40,977 bases of DNA from Xenococcus sp. PCC 7305 (GCF_000332055.1 NZ_ALVZ01000180.1:1-40977); one strand, 5' to 3'. Shown: positions 1 through 9,022, counted from the first letter of the stretch. Numbers and translations are program-made. The notes: a model not told the origin generated them from the sequence alone.

Positions 1-2
1 CA

Positions 3-395
3 ACAGGCGATCTCATAGTAACTCAAGGGGGAATTATGCTCTACGCTGAATCTCTTAAAGGTGGCGGGAAAGATGATGAAGAAGGACATGAACATGATGA
101 AGAGGGTCACGAACATGATGAAGAGGGTCACGAACATGATGAAGAGGGTCACGAACATGATGAAGAGGGTCACGAACATAGTGAAAAGACAGATGATAGA
201 AGCACCAATTCTTCTAACTCATTATTATCATTGTGGGTGCTTTCTTTACTAGGAGTGGGAGGAATGACCACAGCCTTTGTGGTGGGTCGTCATACGGGAA
301 TGCAACCCCAATCTACAGTAGGAGAGAAGAAAGAACTAGAAAAATTTAAGCTTAATGAGGCAAATACTGCTGATGATAGTGCCTATGAGAGTTAA
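3..395 (+). CDS. C-terminal part of an RND periplasmic adaptor (CzcB/CusB type) with His-rich tail, 5' end outside window
   Basis: The open frame continues upstream of the first ATG (36) to the window edge. It reads TGDLIVTQGGIMLYAESLKGG, the typical last segment of heavy-metal RND membrane-fusion proteins, so this is a truncated gene and not a 119-residue protein. Next comes a 21-bp direct repeat, five near-perfect copies, encoding GHEHDEE units, a likely metal-binding stretch. After it come a hydrophobic segment (SLLSLWVLSLLGVGGMTTAFV) and a charged tail. An adaptor with a C-terminal His-rich region plus a membrane segment is unusual, because these proteins are normally anchored at the N-terminus. 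It lies 69 bp upstream of the RND pump on the same strand, which fits an adaptor-pump operon. The role in exporting divalent metals is inferred. Confidence 0.7.
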   Translation, partial: TGDLIVTQGGIMLYAESLKGGGKDDEEGHEHDEEGHEHDEEGHEHDEEGHEHDEEGHEHSEKTDDRSTNSSNSLLSLWVLSLLGVGGMTTAFVVGRHTGMQPQSTVGEKKELEKFKLNEANTADDSAYES

Positions 396-464
396 CTTAC
401 GACACAAATATTTCCTCAAAAACATGAATCTTCTGATTAATTACTAATACTTTAGACTAAAAAA

Positions 465-3400
465 ATGCTCAATTCCATTCTCAAATGGTCGATCGCTCGG
501 CGCTGGTTTGTAGTTATTGGCGCAATTATAATTGCTCTGTGGGGGCTGTTCGTTATCAGGCAAATGCCCTTGGATGTAATACCGAGTTTTGCACCGCCCC
601 AGGTACAAGTTCAAACAGAAGCCCCAGGATTCGCTCCCGACGAGGTAGAATCTTTAATCACTTTGCCGATGGAAAGTGCGCTGAACGGTACGCCAGGCTT
701 AGAATCGATTCGTTCCTCTTCGGCAGTAGGTCTTTCTGTCGTTAACATTATTTTTGAAGAAAATACCGATATCTATCGAGCAAGACAGCTAATTACAGAA
801 AGATTACAACAAGTTCAAAGTGAATTACCAGAAGGCATTAGTCCGCCAGAGATGACTCCTACTACTTCACCCATAGGAGACATTCTTAAATATGCTCTAA
901 CTGCCGAGACTACGCCGATGATGGAAGTGACGCGGTTAGCAGATTGGCAAATTAAAAACCGACTTCTAGGCATTTCTGGTGTCAGTCAAGTAGTGGTTTT
1001 TGGTGGGGAAGAGCGACAGTATCAAATTTTAGTCGATCCAGCTAAGTTACAGCAATTTAATGTGTCTTTAGAGCAAGTAACCGAAGCAACCAGTGGCTCG
1101 AATGTGAATGCCCCTGGAGGTTTTTTAATTAGTCCCGACCGGGAGCTGATCGTCAGACAGCAAGGTCGAGCCACTTCAATCGCCGATCTAGAGCGTTCGG
1201 TGATTGCCGAACGAGGTGGTACGCCCGTGCGTTTGAGGGATGTGGCAGAGGTGAAAATTGGCAAGGCAGTTAAAAGGGGAGATGGAGCTTTAGGAGGTAA
1301 ACCTGCCGTAGTTCTAATGATCAAAAAACAACCTGCTGGTGATACTGTCGAGATCACTGAGGCAGTAGAAGCTGTAATGCAGGAAATCGAAAAAACATTG
1401 CCCAAAGATGTCAAGTTAACTCGAACTTTTCGACAGGCAGATTTTATCGAAGCATCAGTGAAAAATGTTCAAGTAGCTCTGCGGGATGGAATTATTATTG
1501 TTGGGGCGATCTTGATTCTCTTCTTGATGAATTGGCGCACTATTATTATTACCCTCAGTGCGATGCCTTTAGCTTTAATCCTGGGGCTGATGTTTTTAAA
1601 GTTTCAGGGTGGAGGAATTAACACCATGACTTTAGGAGGGTTAGTAGTCGCCATCGGTTCGGTGGTAGATGACGCGATCGTCGATATGGAAAACTCCTAC
1701 CGCCGTCTGCGGGAAAATCAACGAGCGGGTAATCCTATTGCACCCTTACGGGTGGTGTTTAATAGCTCGGTGCAGGTTAGAGTGAGCGTGCTGTTTTCCA
1801 CCATTATTATTGCCGTAATATTTGCCCCCGTATTTGCTTTATCTGGGGTAGAAGGTAAAATTTTTACGCCGATGGCAATTACTTACCTACTAGCAATTGG
1901 TGCTTCGACTCTAGTAGCAGTAACTTTGACACCAGCTTTGTGTGCTTTATTGTTGGCAAATAGTAAACTCCCCGATGATGAAACTTGGATTGCTCGTCAA
2001 TTTAAGCGCGTTTATCGTCCTCTTTTAGGATGGTCGATAGGCAAGCCCAAAATTGTCTTATTAACTTCTGTAGCAGGATTGGTAGCTTCCATTATCATTG
2101 TTTCGGGCTTGGGAAAAGTGTTTCTACCAGAGTTTCAAGAGCAGTCTCAGGTGGTTGCCATGAATCTCTATCCTGGGGTATCCCTAGATACTACTAGAAG
2201 AGCTGCATTTGCTCTATCAGAAGAATTAAAAGATAATCCTGATTTTGAAACAATTCAATTACGAGCAGGTCGAGCCACTGGAGACATCGAAGTCAATGGC
2301 GTGGATTTTGCCGAACTCGATATTCAAGTAACTGAAGGAGCTGCGAAAAACCTCGACGAGAGCATGGAAAAGCTCCGTGCTTCCTTTGACAAAATTCCTG
2401 GCATAGTTCCCAGCGTAGGTGGTTTTATCGCTCACCGCATCGATGAAGTCCTTTCAGGGGTGCGTTCTGGTATTGCCGTTAAAATATACGGTCCGGAATT
2501 AGAAGAACTGCGTTCTCTCGGACAGCAGATCCAGTCGGTGATGGGTGCTGTCCCTGGCGTTGTGGATTTACAACTAGAACCACAAGTTCCCATCAAACAA
2601 CTCCAGATTAAGGTGGATCGCGAAGCAGCTTCTCGTTATGGTTTGAGCGTCGGTACAGTAGGAGAAACCATCGAAACAGCTTTAAACGGTCGCGTGGTAT
2701 CTCAAGTTCTCGAACGGCAGCAATTATTTGACTTGGTGGTTTGGTTGCAGCCAGAAGCTCGTCGCGACCTCGAAAATGTTAGAAATTTATTTATCAACAC
2801 TCCGAACTACGGACAAATTCCCCTGTCACAAGTTGCCAAGATTGACTACGGCACAGGACCTAATACCATCAACAGGGAAAATGTTTCCCGTAGGCTGATC
2901 GTTTCGGCTAATGTTTCGGGTCGAGATTTGGGATCGGTAATTCAGGATATTCGCACGCAGGTTCAACAAGAAGTTGAGTTTCCTGGGGGGTATTTCATTG
3001 AATATGGCGGTCAATTTGAGGCACAAGAACGAGCTACCCAAAGATTGCTGCTATTTGGTGCTTTAGCTCTAGTGGCGATCGCGGTGTTGATGTACTTTGC
3101 CGTCAAATCCATTGCCTCAACCATAGCGATTATGATTAACCTCCCCCTAGCTCTCGTCGGGGGCATAATTTCGATCGCCTTGACTGGCGGAGATTTATCG
3201 ATTGCCTCGTTGGTGGGTTTTATTACCTTGTTTGGGGTCGCAGCCCGCAACGGATTGTTACTCGTAGAAACTTACAATACTAAGTTCGCTGAAGGAATGG
3301 GTCTTAAAGAGACGATTATCAAAGGTTCTCAAGAGCGATTAAACGCTATTTTGATGACAGCATTAACTTCTGCTTTGGGAATGGCACCCCTGGCAATTGG

Positions 3401-3626
3401 TACGGGTCCGGGAAAGGAGATGCTACAACCTTTGGCTGTGGTGGTTTTAGGAGGACTATTTACTTCTACTGCTTTAACCTTACTGGTATTACCCGCTCTC
3501 TATTCCCAGTTTGGAAAATTCTTGATGCCCAAATCAACCAAAACCCATTCGTCGTTACCAAATACATCGCAATTGATTCTCAGTGAGGACAATGGCGTGG
3601 CACAGGCAACAAATAATCGAGGTTGA
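465..3626 (+). CDS. czcA: Heavy-metal efflux RND pump (CzcA/NrsA family)
   Basis: At 1053 residues this has the usual length of an inner-membrane RND pump that drives metal ions across the cell envelope with proton import. The N-terminus (LKWSIARRWFVVIGAIIIALWG, first membrane helix) is classical. The periplasmic porter loops follow, with two sets of membrane helices around residues 340-560 and 870-1030. The fourth helix carries GSVVDDAIVDMEN, the proton-relay motif of the heavy-metal RND family, in the double-Asp version. The metal cannot be assigned from sequence; nickel, cobalt, zinc or cadmium are all possible given the NrsRS-like regulators downstream (4197-6241). The adaptor tail lies immediately upstream. 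No outer-membrane factor is in view. Confidence 0.9.
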   Translation: MLNSILKWSIARRWFVVIGAIIIALWGLFVIRQMPLDVIPSFAPPQVQVQTEAPGFAPDEVESLITLPMESALNGTPGLESIRSSSAVGLSVVNIIFEENTDIYRARQLITERLQQVQSELPEGISPPEMTPTTSPIGDILKYALTAETTPMMEVTRLADWQIKNRLLGISGVSQVVVFGGEERQYQILVDPAKLQQFNVSLEQVTEATSGSNVNAPGGFLISPDRELIVRQQGRATSIADLERSVIAERGGTPVRLRDVAEVKIGKAVKRGDGALGGKPAVVLMIKKQPAGDTVEITEAVEAVMQEIEKTLPKDVKLTRTFRQADFIEASVKNVQVALRDGIIIVGAILILFLMNWRTIIITLSAMPLALILGLMFLKFQGGGINTMTLGGLVVAIGSVVDDAIVDMENSYRRLRENQRAGNPIAPLRVVFNSSVQVRVSVLFSTIIIAVIFAPVFALSGVEGKIFTPMAITYLLAIGASTLVAVTLTPALCALLLANSKLPDDETWIARQFKRVYRPLLGWSIGKPKIVLLTSVAGLVASIIIVSGLGKVFLPEFQEQSQVVAMNLYPGVSLDTTRRAAFALSEELKDNPDFETIQLRAGRATGDIEVNGVDFAELDIQVTEGAAKNLDESMEKLRASFDKIPGIVPSVGGFIAHRIDEVLSGVRSGIAVKIYGPELEELRSLGQQIQSVMGAVPGVVDLQLEPQVPIKQLQIKVDREAASRYGLSVGTVGETIETALNGRVVSQVLERQQLFDLVVWLQPEARRDLENVRNLFINTPNYGQIPLSQVAKIDYGTGPNTINRENVSRRLIVSANVSGRDLGSVIQDIRTQVQQEVEFPGGYFIEYGGQFEAQERATQRLLLFGALALVAIAVLMYFAVKSIASTIAIMINLPLALVGGIISIALTGGDLSIASLVGFITLFGVAARNGLLLVETYNTKFAEGMGLKETIIKGSQERLNAILMTALTSALGMAPLAIGTGPGKEMLQPLAVVVLGGLFTSTALTLLVLPALYSQFGKFLMPKSTKTHSSLPNTSQLILSEDNGVAQATNNRG

Positions 3627-3699
3627 CCTGGAGACACGGATCGATTTTTCCGACATGGCACAATAGCTTACTTCACAATATTTGAATTTCAGGAGAACA

Positions 3700-4182
3700 A
3701 TGATGAAAAAACTACTAATTTATACCTCTGTATTATCTTTAATCCTAGCTGGGATACCCACTAAAATTCTTGCAAAAGACAGTCATGGGATCGAGGGAAC
3801 TTCTCATATTATCGGTGCTGGAGCTTTTCCCTTCAAAAGACTTCGGGCATCGCATCCCAACCATTATTTGAGAATTCACGTCCAGGGACAAGCCATCTCA
3901 TCACTTACTATCGAGCTACCAGAAGCAATGACAATTAAGGATGGAGTTAAAGTAACCGATGAAACAGGTACCGAACTTAAACCGAAAGTCACTCTCGACC
4001 CAGAAAAAGTAACTCTGGCTTTTGCCCAACCCATTGCTCCCGATACAACCCTATCAATTAAGCTGAAAGATGTTCACCGAGAAAGATTCATTATTAGAAC
4101 TTTAATGTATCGAATCAATGTTTTAAAGGTTGGCATGGAGCGGGAAGTTAGCCTGGGAGTAGCTAGAATTCATACTGACTGA
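3700..4182 (+). CDS. DUF2808 exported protein
   Basis: A protein of 160 residues from the ATG at 3700, chosen because AGGAGA (3691-3696) is a good ribosome site for it; a TTG at 3682 is also open. The sequence starts MMKKLLIYTSVLSLILAGIPTKILAK, a signal peptide, and goes on to a beta-rich domain (FPFKRLRASHPNHYLRIHV, SSLTIELPEA) typical of DUF2808, a cyanobacterial periplasmic or outer-envelope family of unknown biochemical role. It is placed between the RND pump and the response regulator, all on the same strand, so a part in metal sensing or buffering is plausible but not shown. I see no cysteine or histidine cluster that would bind metal. Confidence 0.75.
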   Translation: MMKKLLIYTSVLSLILAGIPTKILAKDSHGIEGTSHIIGAGAFPFKRLRASHPNHYLRIHVQGQAISSLTIELPEAMTIKDGVKVTDETGTELKPKVTLDPEKVTLAFAQPIAPDTTLSIKLKDVHRERFIIRTLMYRINVLKVGMEREVSLGVARIHTD

Positions 4183-4196
4183 GCGAAATTTGTAGC

Positions 4197-4892
4197 ATGA
4201 GAATATTATTAGTTGAAGATGAACCAGATATGGGAGCGACCATCAAAGAAATTTTAAATCGCGAAAAATATGTAGTAGATTGGGTACAAGATGGCACTGA
4301 AGCTTGGGAATATATTCAAGATCGTTTAGCAGATTACTCTCTAGCTATTTTTGATTGGTTAGTCCCTGGATTGTCTGGTTTGGAACTGTGTCGGCGACTG
4401 CGGAACCGCAAAAACCCTTTGCCCATACTAATTTTAACTGCCAAGGATAAAATAGAAGATAGGGTAACTGGCTTGGATGCTGGTGCGGATGATTATCTGG
4501 TTAAGCCTTTTAGTATACCAGAGTTATTAGCCAGAGTACGGGCTTTACAAAGGAGATCGCCTCTTTTACAAACTCAAAAGCTACAAGTAGACGGACTAAT
4601 CTTAGACTGCGGTGCTCGCACCGCTCATTGGCAGTCTTCTGATGGCAAAGTACGAGAAATTTCCCTAACTAATAAAGAGTTTCAAGTACTGGAATATTTA
4701 ATGAAGTATCCCAGGCAAGTTATACAAAGCGATCGCATTCGCCGCCAGATTTGGGAAATTGATGCCTACAATTACAGCAATGTGGTAGCTGCTCAGGTAC
4801 GACTAGTCCGTCGTAAATTAGAATCCATAGGCTGTGGCAAGATTATTGAAACTGTTCCAGGTCAAGGATATCGTTTCAATCCAAAACCATGA
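4197..4892 (+). CDS. OmpR-family response regulator (NrsR/RppA-like)
   Basis: The receiver domain (residues 1-115) has the acidic pocket VEDEPD, the phospho-acceptor Asp53 in AIFDWLVPG, ILTAKD and the conserved lysine in YLVKPF. The winged-helix DNA-binding domain (about 130-230) ends in the usual ETVPGQGYRF. Its stop overlaps the start of the sensor kinase by 4 bp (4889-4892), so the two are translationally coupled. In cyanobacteria the closest known arrangement is NrsR/NrsS (RppA/RppB), which controls a nickel RND operon. Here the pair follows an RND operon, so it most likely controls the pump genes; this is by analogy. Confidence 0.88.
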   Translation: MRILLVEDEPDMGATIKEILNREKYVVDWVQDGTEAWEYIQDRLADYSLAIFDWLVPGLSGLELCRRLRNRKNPLPILILTAKDKIEDRVTGLDAGADDYLVKPFSIPELLARVRALQRRSPLLQTQKLQVDGLILDCGARTAHWQSSDGKVREISLTNKEFQVLEYLMKYPRQVIQSDRIRRQIWEIDAYNYSNVVAAQVRLVRRKLESIGCGKIIETVPGQGYRFNPKP

Positions 4893-6241
4893 AACGAAAT
4901 AGTTTGTTTAGCCAGACCCGCATTACTATCGCTTTCTGGTATGCAGGAGTTATGGGTCTTATTTTGATTATATTTGGATTAGGAGCATATCAAGCAATTA
5001 AACGCAGTTACTCGACGGAAATAGATCGAGATTTGCAATCTATAGCTGGAACCTTGTATCAGAGTTTAGAATTACAGCTTCAACAACCAGGGCGTATAGA
5101 TTCTTCAATTGAACAATTGCTGCCCAATCTTTGCCAGCTTGGGGAGCGTTGTTTTTCTACAACAAGTTCTCGAACTCACCGCAATCTCAGTGCTATTAAT
5201 CAGAATAGTTACTATGTTCGTCTATTTAATTCTTCTGGTCGTTTGCTGGCAGTAGCAGGAAACTATCCTGACGGATTATCTCCAGATTTTGAGCGGAAAA
5301 CTTGGCAGACTGTATCGGATCGAGAAGAAAATAATTATCGTCAAATAACTCTTTTGCTTCATGCGCAGAGCGAACAAGATTGGGGTTATCTTCAAGTTGG
5401 GTATAGCCTGGAAGAGTATAAAAATTTATTGATTAGAACGAAAAAAATCATCATCCTGAGTTCTATTTTCTCGTTGGTGTTAGTTAATGGAGCAAGTTGG
5501 GGACTAGCTAGAGTTGCGATGCGCCCTATTTATGAATCTTATAAGCAAATGGAGCAGTTTTCTGCCGATGTCGCTCACGAACTGCGAACCCCTTTAGCAA
5601 CAATCCAAAGCACCGTCGAATCAGCATTGTTAACATCTCAACTAGAACCTTCAAAGGCTCTAAACGTGCTGAAAATTGTCGAACGTCAAAACCTACGACT
5701 GATTAAGCTAGTTGTCGATCTGCTGCTGCTAGCTAATACCCAACAAAATTTTGTTAGGTCGCACTGCGAACCCTGTTGCTTAAACGATCTAGTTGAAGAT
5801 TTAATTGAGGAATTCTTATCGATCGCTAGCGTGAATCAAGTCACCTTAAGTTACCAAATACAAGTAGAAGAGTCTTTAGAAATATTAGGAAATTGCGACC
5901 AGTTATACCGCCTTGTCTTCAATCTGATCGATAATGCTATTCAATACACTCCAGAATATGGGAATGTAACAGTTATTCTCAAGCGTATTAATCATCAAGC
6001 CCTAATTCAAGTTCGCGATACGGGAATTGGCATTGCCCGCTCCGAACAGCAAAAGATTTTTAATCGTTTTTATCGAGTACATAATGATCGCTCTCGAAAA
6101 ACTGGTGGTTCGGGATTGGGATTAGCGATCGCTTGTGCTATAGTGCAATCACATCAAGGAAGTATTCGAGTACAAAGTGAATTAGGGACCGGAAGCACAT
6201 TTACCATTCAGCTACCTTTAAAGCTGAGATCAAGGATTTAG
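4889..6241 (+). CDS. Membrane sensor histidine kinase (NrsS/RppB-like)
   Basis: A protein of 450 residues. Two membrane helices (about 15-36 and 187-206) flank a periplasmic sensing domain of about 150 residues. It contains two close cysteines, in LCQLGERCF. The H-box FSADVAHELRTPLATI carries the phosphorylated His230. The ATPase domain shows the N-box (NLIDNAIQYTPE), G1 (DTGIGIA) and G2 (GGSGLGLAI) motifs, so the kinase looks intact. It is coupled to the preceding response regulator. The likely input is extracytoplasmic metal, inferred from the RND neighbours and the family. Confidence 0.88.
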   Translation: MKRNSLFSQTRITIAFWYAGVMGLILIIFGLGAYQAIKRSYSTEIDRDLQSIAGTLYQSLELQLQQPGRIDSSIEQLLPNLCQLGERCFSTTSSRTHRNLSAINQNSYYVRLFNSSGRLLAVAGNYPDGLSPDFERKTWQTVSDREENNYRQITLLLHAQSEQDWGYLQVGYSLEEYKNLLIRTKKIIILSSIFSLVLVNGASWGLARVAMRPIYESYKQMEQFSADVAHELRTPLATIQSTVESALLTSQLEPSKALNVLKIVERQNLRLIKLVVDLLLLANTQQNFVRSHCEPCCLNDLVEDLIEEFLSIASVNQVTLSYQIQVEESLEILGNCDQLYRLVFNLIDNAIQYTPEYGNVTVILKRINHQALIQVRDTGIGIARSEQQKIFNRFYRVHNDRSRKTGGSGLGLAIACAIVQSHQGSIRVQSELGTGSTFTIQLPLKLRSRI

Positions 6242-6383
6242 GGCAACACTGGAAATAAGAGAACACACTTCTTCAATATTCGATTCGGGATTAGGGTTAT
6301 TTATGCAACCAGTGCGATATTCTTCTAATTCTGCTTTAAACAAGGTCATTATTTAAGGTTTATTTCTCAATCAATTAATCAGG

Positions 6384-7085
6384 CTACTTTTGGATTAATT
6401 GAATGTAAGCAAGTGTTTGCTGATATCCAGCCATATCTCCTAAATCTAAAAAAAGTTTGGCTGCCTGTTCTAAATCTTCTAAACCTAACTGCTTATCTCC
6501 TAACTGGGCGCGGACAAACCCTCGATTGCCATAAGCTTCAGCCAAAGTAGGGTCGAGTCGAATTGCCTCATCATAATCAGAGATCGCGCCTTGAAGATTT
6601 CCTAATCCAGTGCGTGCCTTACCTCGATTGTAGTAAGCATCAACAAAATTAGAATCAAAACTTAAAGCTCGACCGAAGCTGTCAACTGCTCGATCTAGAT
6701 TGCCTTGCTGTGCGAGAACAATTCCTTTTCTGTTAAGAGCATCCGCATGACGGGGAGCAACCTGTAATGCCAGATCAAATTGATCGATAGCTTGGCTTAA
6801 ATTGCCTAAGCCCAAGTGTGCCATTCCCCGATTACAATAGGCTTCAATGTAGTTTGGGTTGAGTTCAATAACGCGATCTAAGTCAGTAATTGCCCCTTGG
6901 TAGTCTCCGTGAGCAATTTTCTTTGTACCGCGCTCGAACAAGCCTTCAGTATTCATTCGGTCGGTAGAAATTGCCAATTGCTGCTGAGTAGGAGAAATGG
7001 CTAAAGCTGGTCTGACAAAAACCGAAAATCCTCCGAAAGTTAATGTTACCCCTAATATAATGCCTGATGTCTTAATCGTTTTCAT
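6384..7085 (-). CDS. Exported tetratricopeptide-repeat protein
   Basis: A protein of 233 residues. A signal-like N-terminus (IILGVTLTFGGFSVFVRPALA) is followed by about five tandem TPR units of 34 residues, with the usual W/Y, G, A and P positions (for example YIEAYCNRGMAHLGLGNLSQ). TPR arrays are protein-docking scaffolds; the partner is unknown. The gene stands alone on the minus strand, convergent with the kinase and divergent from the mer-like operon. Nothing links it directly to metal handling. Confidence 0.8.
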   Translation of the reverse strand: MKTIKTSGIILGVTLTFGGFSVFVRPALAISPTQQQLAISTDRMNTEGLFERGTKKIAHGDYQGAITDLDRVIELNPNYIEAYCNRGMAHLGLGNLSQAIDQFDLALQVAPRHADALNRKGIVLAQQGNLDRAVDSFGRALSFDSNFVDAYYNRGKARTGLGNLQGAISDYDEAIRLDPTLAEAYGNRGFVRAQLGDKQLGLEDLEQAAKLFLDLGDMAGYQQTLAYIQLIQK

Positions 7086-7277
7086 GACTGGATTTTTCTT
7101 GCTATAACTCAGAACAAGAATATTACCTCACAATATCATTTTAGTAAAATAATTTCGATAATACCTCAGCAATTCCAAATTCAAAATTTTCAAGAGCTGA
7201 GACCCTTGATATCTCGTTCAGATCTGGCCTTATCGGAGGAGCCTAATCGGCTAAAACAACGTAATCTCGTTCCGAAT

Positions 7278-7510
7278 TTATTTTTGCTGATAATACCTCG
7301 CTGTCCTTGACACTGCATAACGGTAATCTATAGCATTCTTCTTCATCACAAATTCTTGCCACTGTTTATTCTCAGGACTGCACAGCAAAAGCGCTCGCGC
7401 TTATTTCTCAGCTTCAGGTTTGCTACTTTTCATAATCTCAGCAAAAGCTAGTAAATATAAGTTATTTGAGTCATCATTTTTCTCTAGAAAACTTGGACAA
7501 ATTTCTTCTT
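7278..7510 (-). pseudogene. Possible decayed small gene in the 490-bp gap 7086-7575
   Basis: The gap between the TPR gene and the mer-like operon has no intact gene. On the minus strand one frame reads, after an internal TAA, LCSPENKQWQEFVMKKNAI followed by a basic tail ending at 7278. Before the stop it reads CPSFLEKNDDSNNLYLLAFA. This composition looks coding, but I recognise no family. The gap also holds three loose copies of an ATAATACCTC-like motif near 7118, 7157 and 7289. Treat this as weak evidence of a dead gene. Confidence 0.2.
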
Positions 7511-7540
7511 GACTTTAGAGTTGACTCTAAGGTTTAAGCT
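7509..7540 (+). promoter_or_regulatory. MerR-type promoter/operator
   Basis: A -35 box TTGACT (7509-7514) and a -10 region TTAAGC/TAAGCT (7534-7540) are separated by 19-20 bp, too long for normal sigma-70 contact. The spacer contains the dyad TTAGAGTTGACTCTAA (7515-7530), a perfect 7-2-7 inverted repeat. This is the standard layout of promoters untwisted by MerR proteins. It lies 36 bp upstream of the operon's first gene (7576), which also encodes a MerR protein (7852), so the operon should control itself. Confidence 0.8.
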
Positions 7541-7575
7541 AAATCTAGAACTCCAATTTTCCCAAGGAAAAAGAG

Positions 7576-7845
7576 ATGACAAAACGATTAGTAGAAGTAT
7601 TTATAGCTGGCTGTCCTTTAGGCGATGAAACCGTCAAGCTCGTGCGAGAATTAGCCTGTTCCAATTGCGAGGTAAAAATTTACGATCTGCATCAAGGAAG
7701 TACAGAAGAAAAGGAAAAAATAACGCAATATGGAATTCATCGCGTTCCTACGGTAGTAGTGAATGGTAAATTAGCGGAGTGCTGTTCATCCCAGCAGCCT
7801 GTATCCCGTGAAATGCTAGTAGCTGCTGGTATTGGGCAAGGATAA
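7576..7845 (+). CDS. Thioredoxin/glutaredoxin-fold small protein
   Basis: At 89 residues, VEVFIAGCPLGDETVKLVREL gives the beta-alpha start of a thioredoxin fold with one cysteine where the CxxC would be. VPTVVVNGKLAECCSSQ supplies the cis-Pro loop and a vicinal Cys-Cys pair. It may bind or pass on a soft metal such as mercury, or act as a redox protein; the missing second active-site cysteine argues against a normal disulfide reductase. It is the first gene of the operon that includes the MerR regulator and MerF. A purine-rich AAGGAAAAAGAG ribosome site precedes the ATG. Confidence 0.75.
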   Translation: MTKRLVEVFIAGCPLGDETVKLVRELACSNCEVKIYDLHQGSTEEKEKITQYGIHRVPTVVVNGKLAECCSSQQPVSREMLVAAGIGQG

Positions 7846-7851
7846 GAGCAG

Positions 7852-8292
7852 ATGACGGGAAAAGAAGGCTGGTTGATTGGCGAGTTGAGCGATCGCGTGG
7901 GCGTATCGGTTCATACAATCCGTTATTACGAACGCTTGGGATTACTCGAACCCCCAAGGCGCACCGAATCACAATATCGCATCTATGGAAAAGAAAATGA
8001 AGAACGCTTGCGCTTCATTCAGAAAGCCAAAAGATTCGGGCTGTCTTTGGATGAAATCAAACAACTAATTACTATTAGAACTGAAGGAACACCTCCTTGT
8101 GCCAGCCTCAAAACAATGGTCAAGCAACACCTTAATGATCTAGACCGCAAAATTGAGGAAATGGTGTCTTTACGTCGAGAATTAGCCAGTCGTTACGAAG
8201 AGATTGATAAGTCATTACCCGATGCCTCTACTCCTCCGACTGAAGAAATTTGTCGGGGTAAAATCTGTGGACTAATCGAATCTATTGAGTGA
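7852..8292 (+). CDS. MerR-family metal-responsive regulator
   Basis: A protein of 146 residues. The N-terminal winged HTH is typical (IGELSDRVGVSVHTIRYYER, LLEPPRR, YRIYG). A dimerising helix follows. Cysteines at PPCASLK (about residue 83) and near the C-terminus (EEICRGKICG) match the three-cysteine pattern used by MerR, PbrR and similar sensors of thiophilic metals. It starts 6 bp after the thioredoxin-like gene. It should bind the dyad at 7515-7530 and activate its own operon. Mercury is the best guess because merF follows, but lead or cadmium cannot be excluded. Confidence 0.85.
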   Translation: MTGKEGWLIGELSDRVGVSVHTIRYYERLGLLEPPRRTESQYRIYGKENEERLRFIQKAKRFGLSLDEIKQLITIRTEGTPPCASLKTMVKQHLNDLDRKIEEMVSLRRELASRYEEIDKSLPDASTPPTEEICRGKICGLIESIE

Positions 8293-8306
8293 TTCAGCTA
8301 GAAAAA

Positions 8307-8519
8307 ATGAAACCTAAAACTGCTCTCATCGCTAGCATAAGTGGCACGATTCTCGTCGCTCTTTGTTGCTTTACTCCTATCCTAGTTATTCTTTTAGGAG
8401 CGATTGGTTTGAGTGCGCTGGTAGGTTATCTTGACTACATTTTATTGCCAGCCCTGTTTATCATGCTTGCCTTAACTATCCTTTCCTACCGTCGTTATCG
8501 TCGTTGTTGTAAGCGTTAG
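8307..8519 (+). CDS. merF: MerF-like mercuric ion transport protein
   Basis: A protein of 70 residues with two membrane helices. The first holds the vicinal pair LVALCCFTPILVILLG, and the second follows ALVGYLDYILLPALF. A second Cys pair lies in the C-terminal CCKR. This is the MerF pattern, in which Cys pairs hand Hg(II) across the inner membrane. The ATG at 8307 aligns with MerF starts, while a GTG at 8289 would overlap the merR-like gene. No mercuric reductase gene is visible in the window, so Hg(II) brought in would need a merA elsewhere. Confidence 0.8.
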   Translation: MKPKTALIASISGTILVALCCFTPILVILLGAIGLSALVGYLDYILLPALFIMLALTILSYRRYRRCCKR

Positions 8520-8551
8520 GAATAATTCACATTTTAAAACTTCTTTTAACA

Positions 8552-9022
8552 ATGACTGAAACTTGTTGTTGCCCTCCCCAGCAAACTTCCTGGGATAAAA
8601 CTTGTCCTATAGATGGAACAAAAGGAAAGAGGGTTCAAACCATCACCTTAAAAAGTTTGCTCATACCTTCAGCTTTAGAAACCCTTAATTCTGATACAAA
8701 TTATTATTTCTGTACTGCAACAGATTGTCCTGTAGTTTATTTTAATGAAGAGGGTCAGATATTTAGTACCAAACAGGGAAAAGAACTGGTATTTCAGAAA
8801 GATAAGGGTTTAGATGTTCCTGTATGTTACTGTTTTGGTTGGAGTCGCGATCGCATTCAACGAGAAATTATTCAAACGAGTAAAAGCAGTGCTGAAGCTA
8901 ATATTCGCAGTCACATTAAGGCTGGACGCTGCGGTTGTGAAGTAAATAACCCTCAAGGAAGCTGTTGTTTGGGTAATATTCGCGCTATTGTGCGACAATT
9001 ATCTAAAAATATCCCAACATAA
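8552..9022 (+). CDS. CopZ-like (2Fe-2S)/zinc metal-binding protein
   Basis: A protein of 156 residues with many cysteines: an N-terminal TETCCCPPQQ, a CPIDGTKG zinc-ribbon start, YFCTATDCPVVYF, and a C-terminal BFD-like [2Fe-2S] pattern (VCYCFGWSRDRI and, about 35 residues on, CGCEVNNPQGSCCLGN). This domain order occurs in the N-terminal part of archaeal CopZ, and as stand-alone proteins in bacterial mercury and copper operons. It is probably a cytoplasmic metal-sequestering or redox partner of MerF. It is the last gene of the operon beginning at 7576. Confidence 0.7.
   Translation: MTETCCCPPQQTSWDKTCPIDGTKGKRVQTITLKSLLIPSALETLNSDTNYYFCTATDCPVVYFNEEGQIFSTKQGKELVFQKDKGLDVPVCYCFGWSRDRIQREIIQTSKSSAEANIRSHIKAGRCGCEVNNPQGSCCLGNIRAIVRQLSKNIPT

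Noticed and set aside
61-252. Met/Lys/Asn-rich frame
   Set aside because: Another reading frame of the His-rich 21-bp repeat in the adaptor gene.
6230-6349. 39-codon minus-strand frame overlapping the kinase end
   Set aside because: No ribosome site, no recognised family, and it partly overlaps a well-supported gene.
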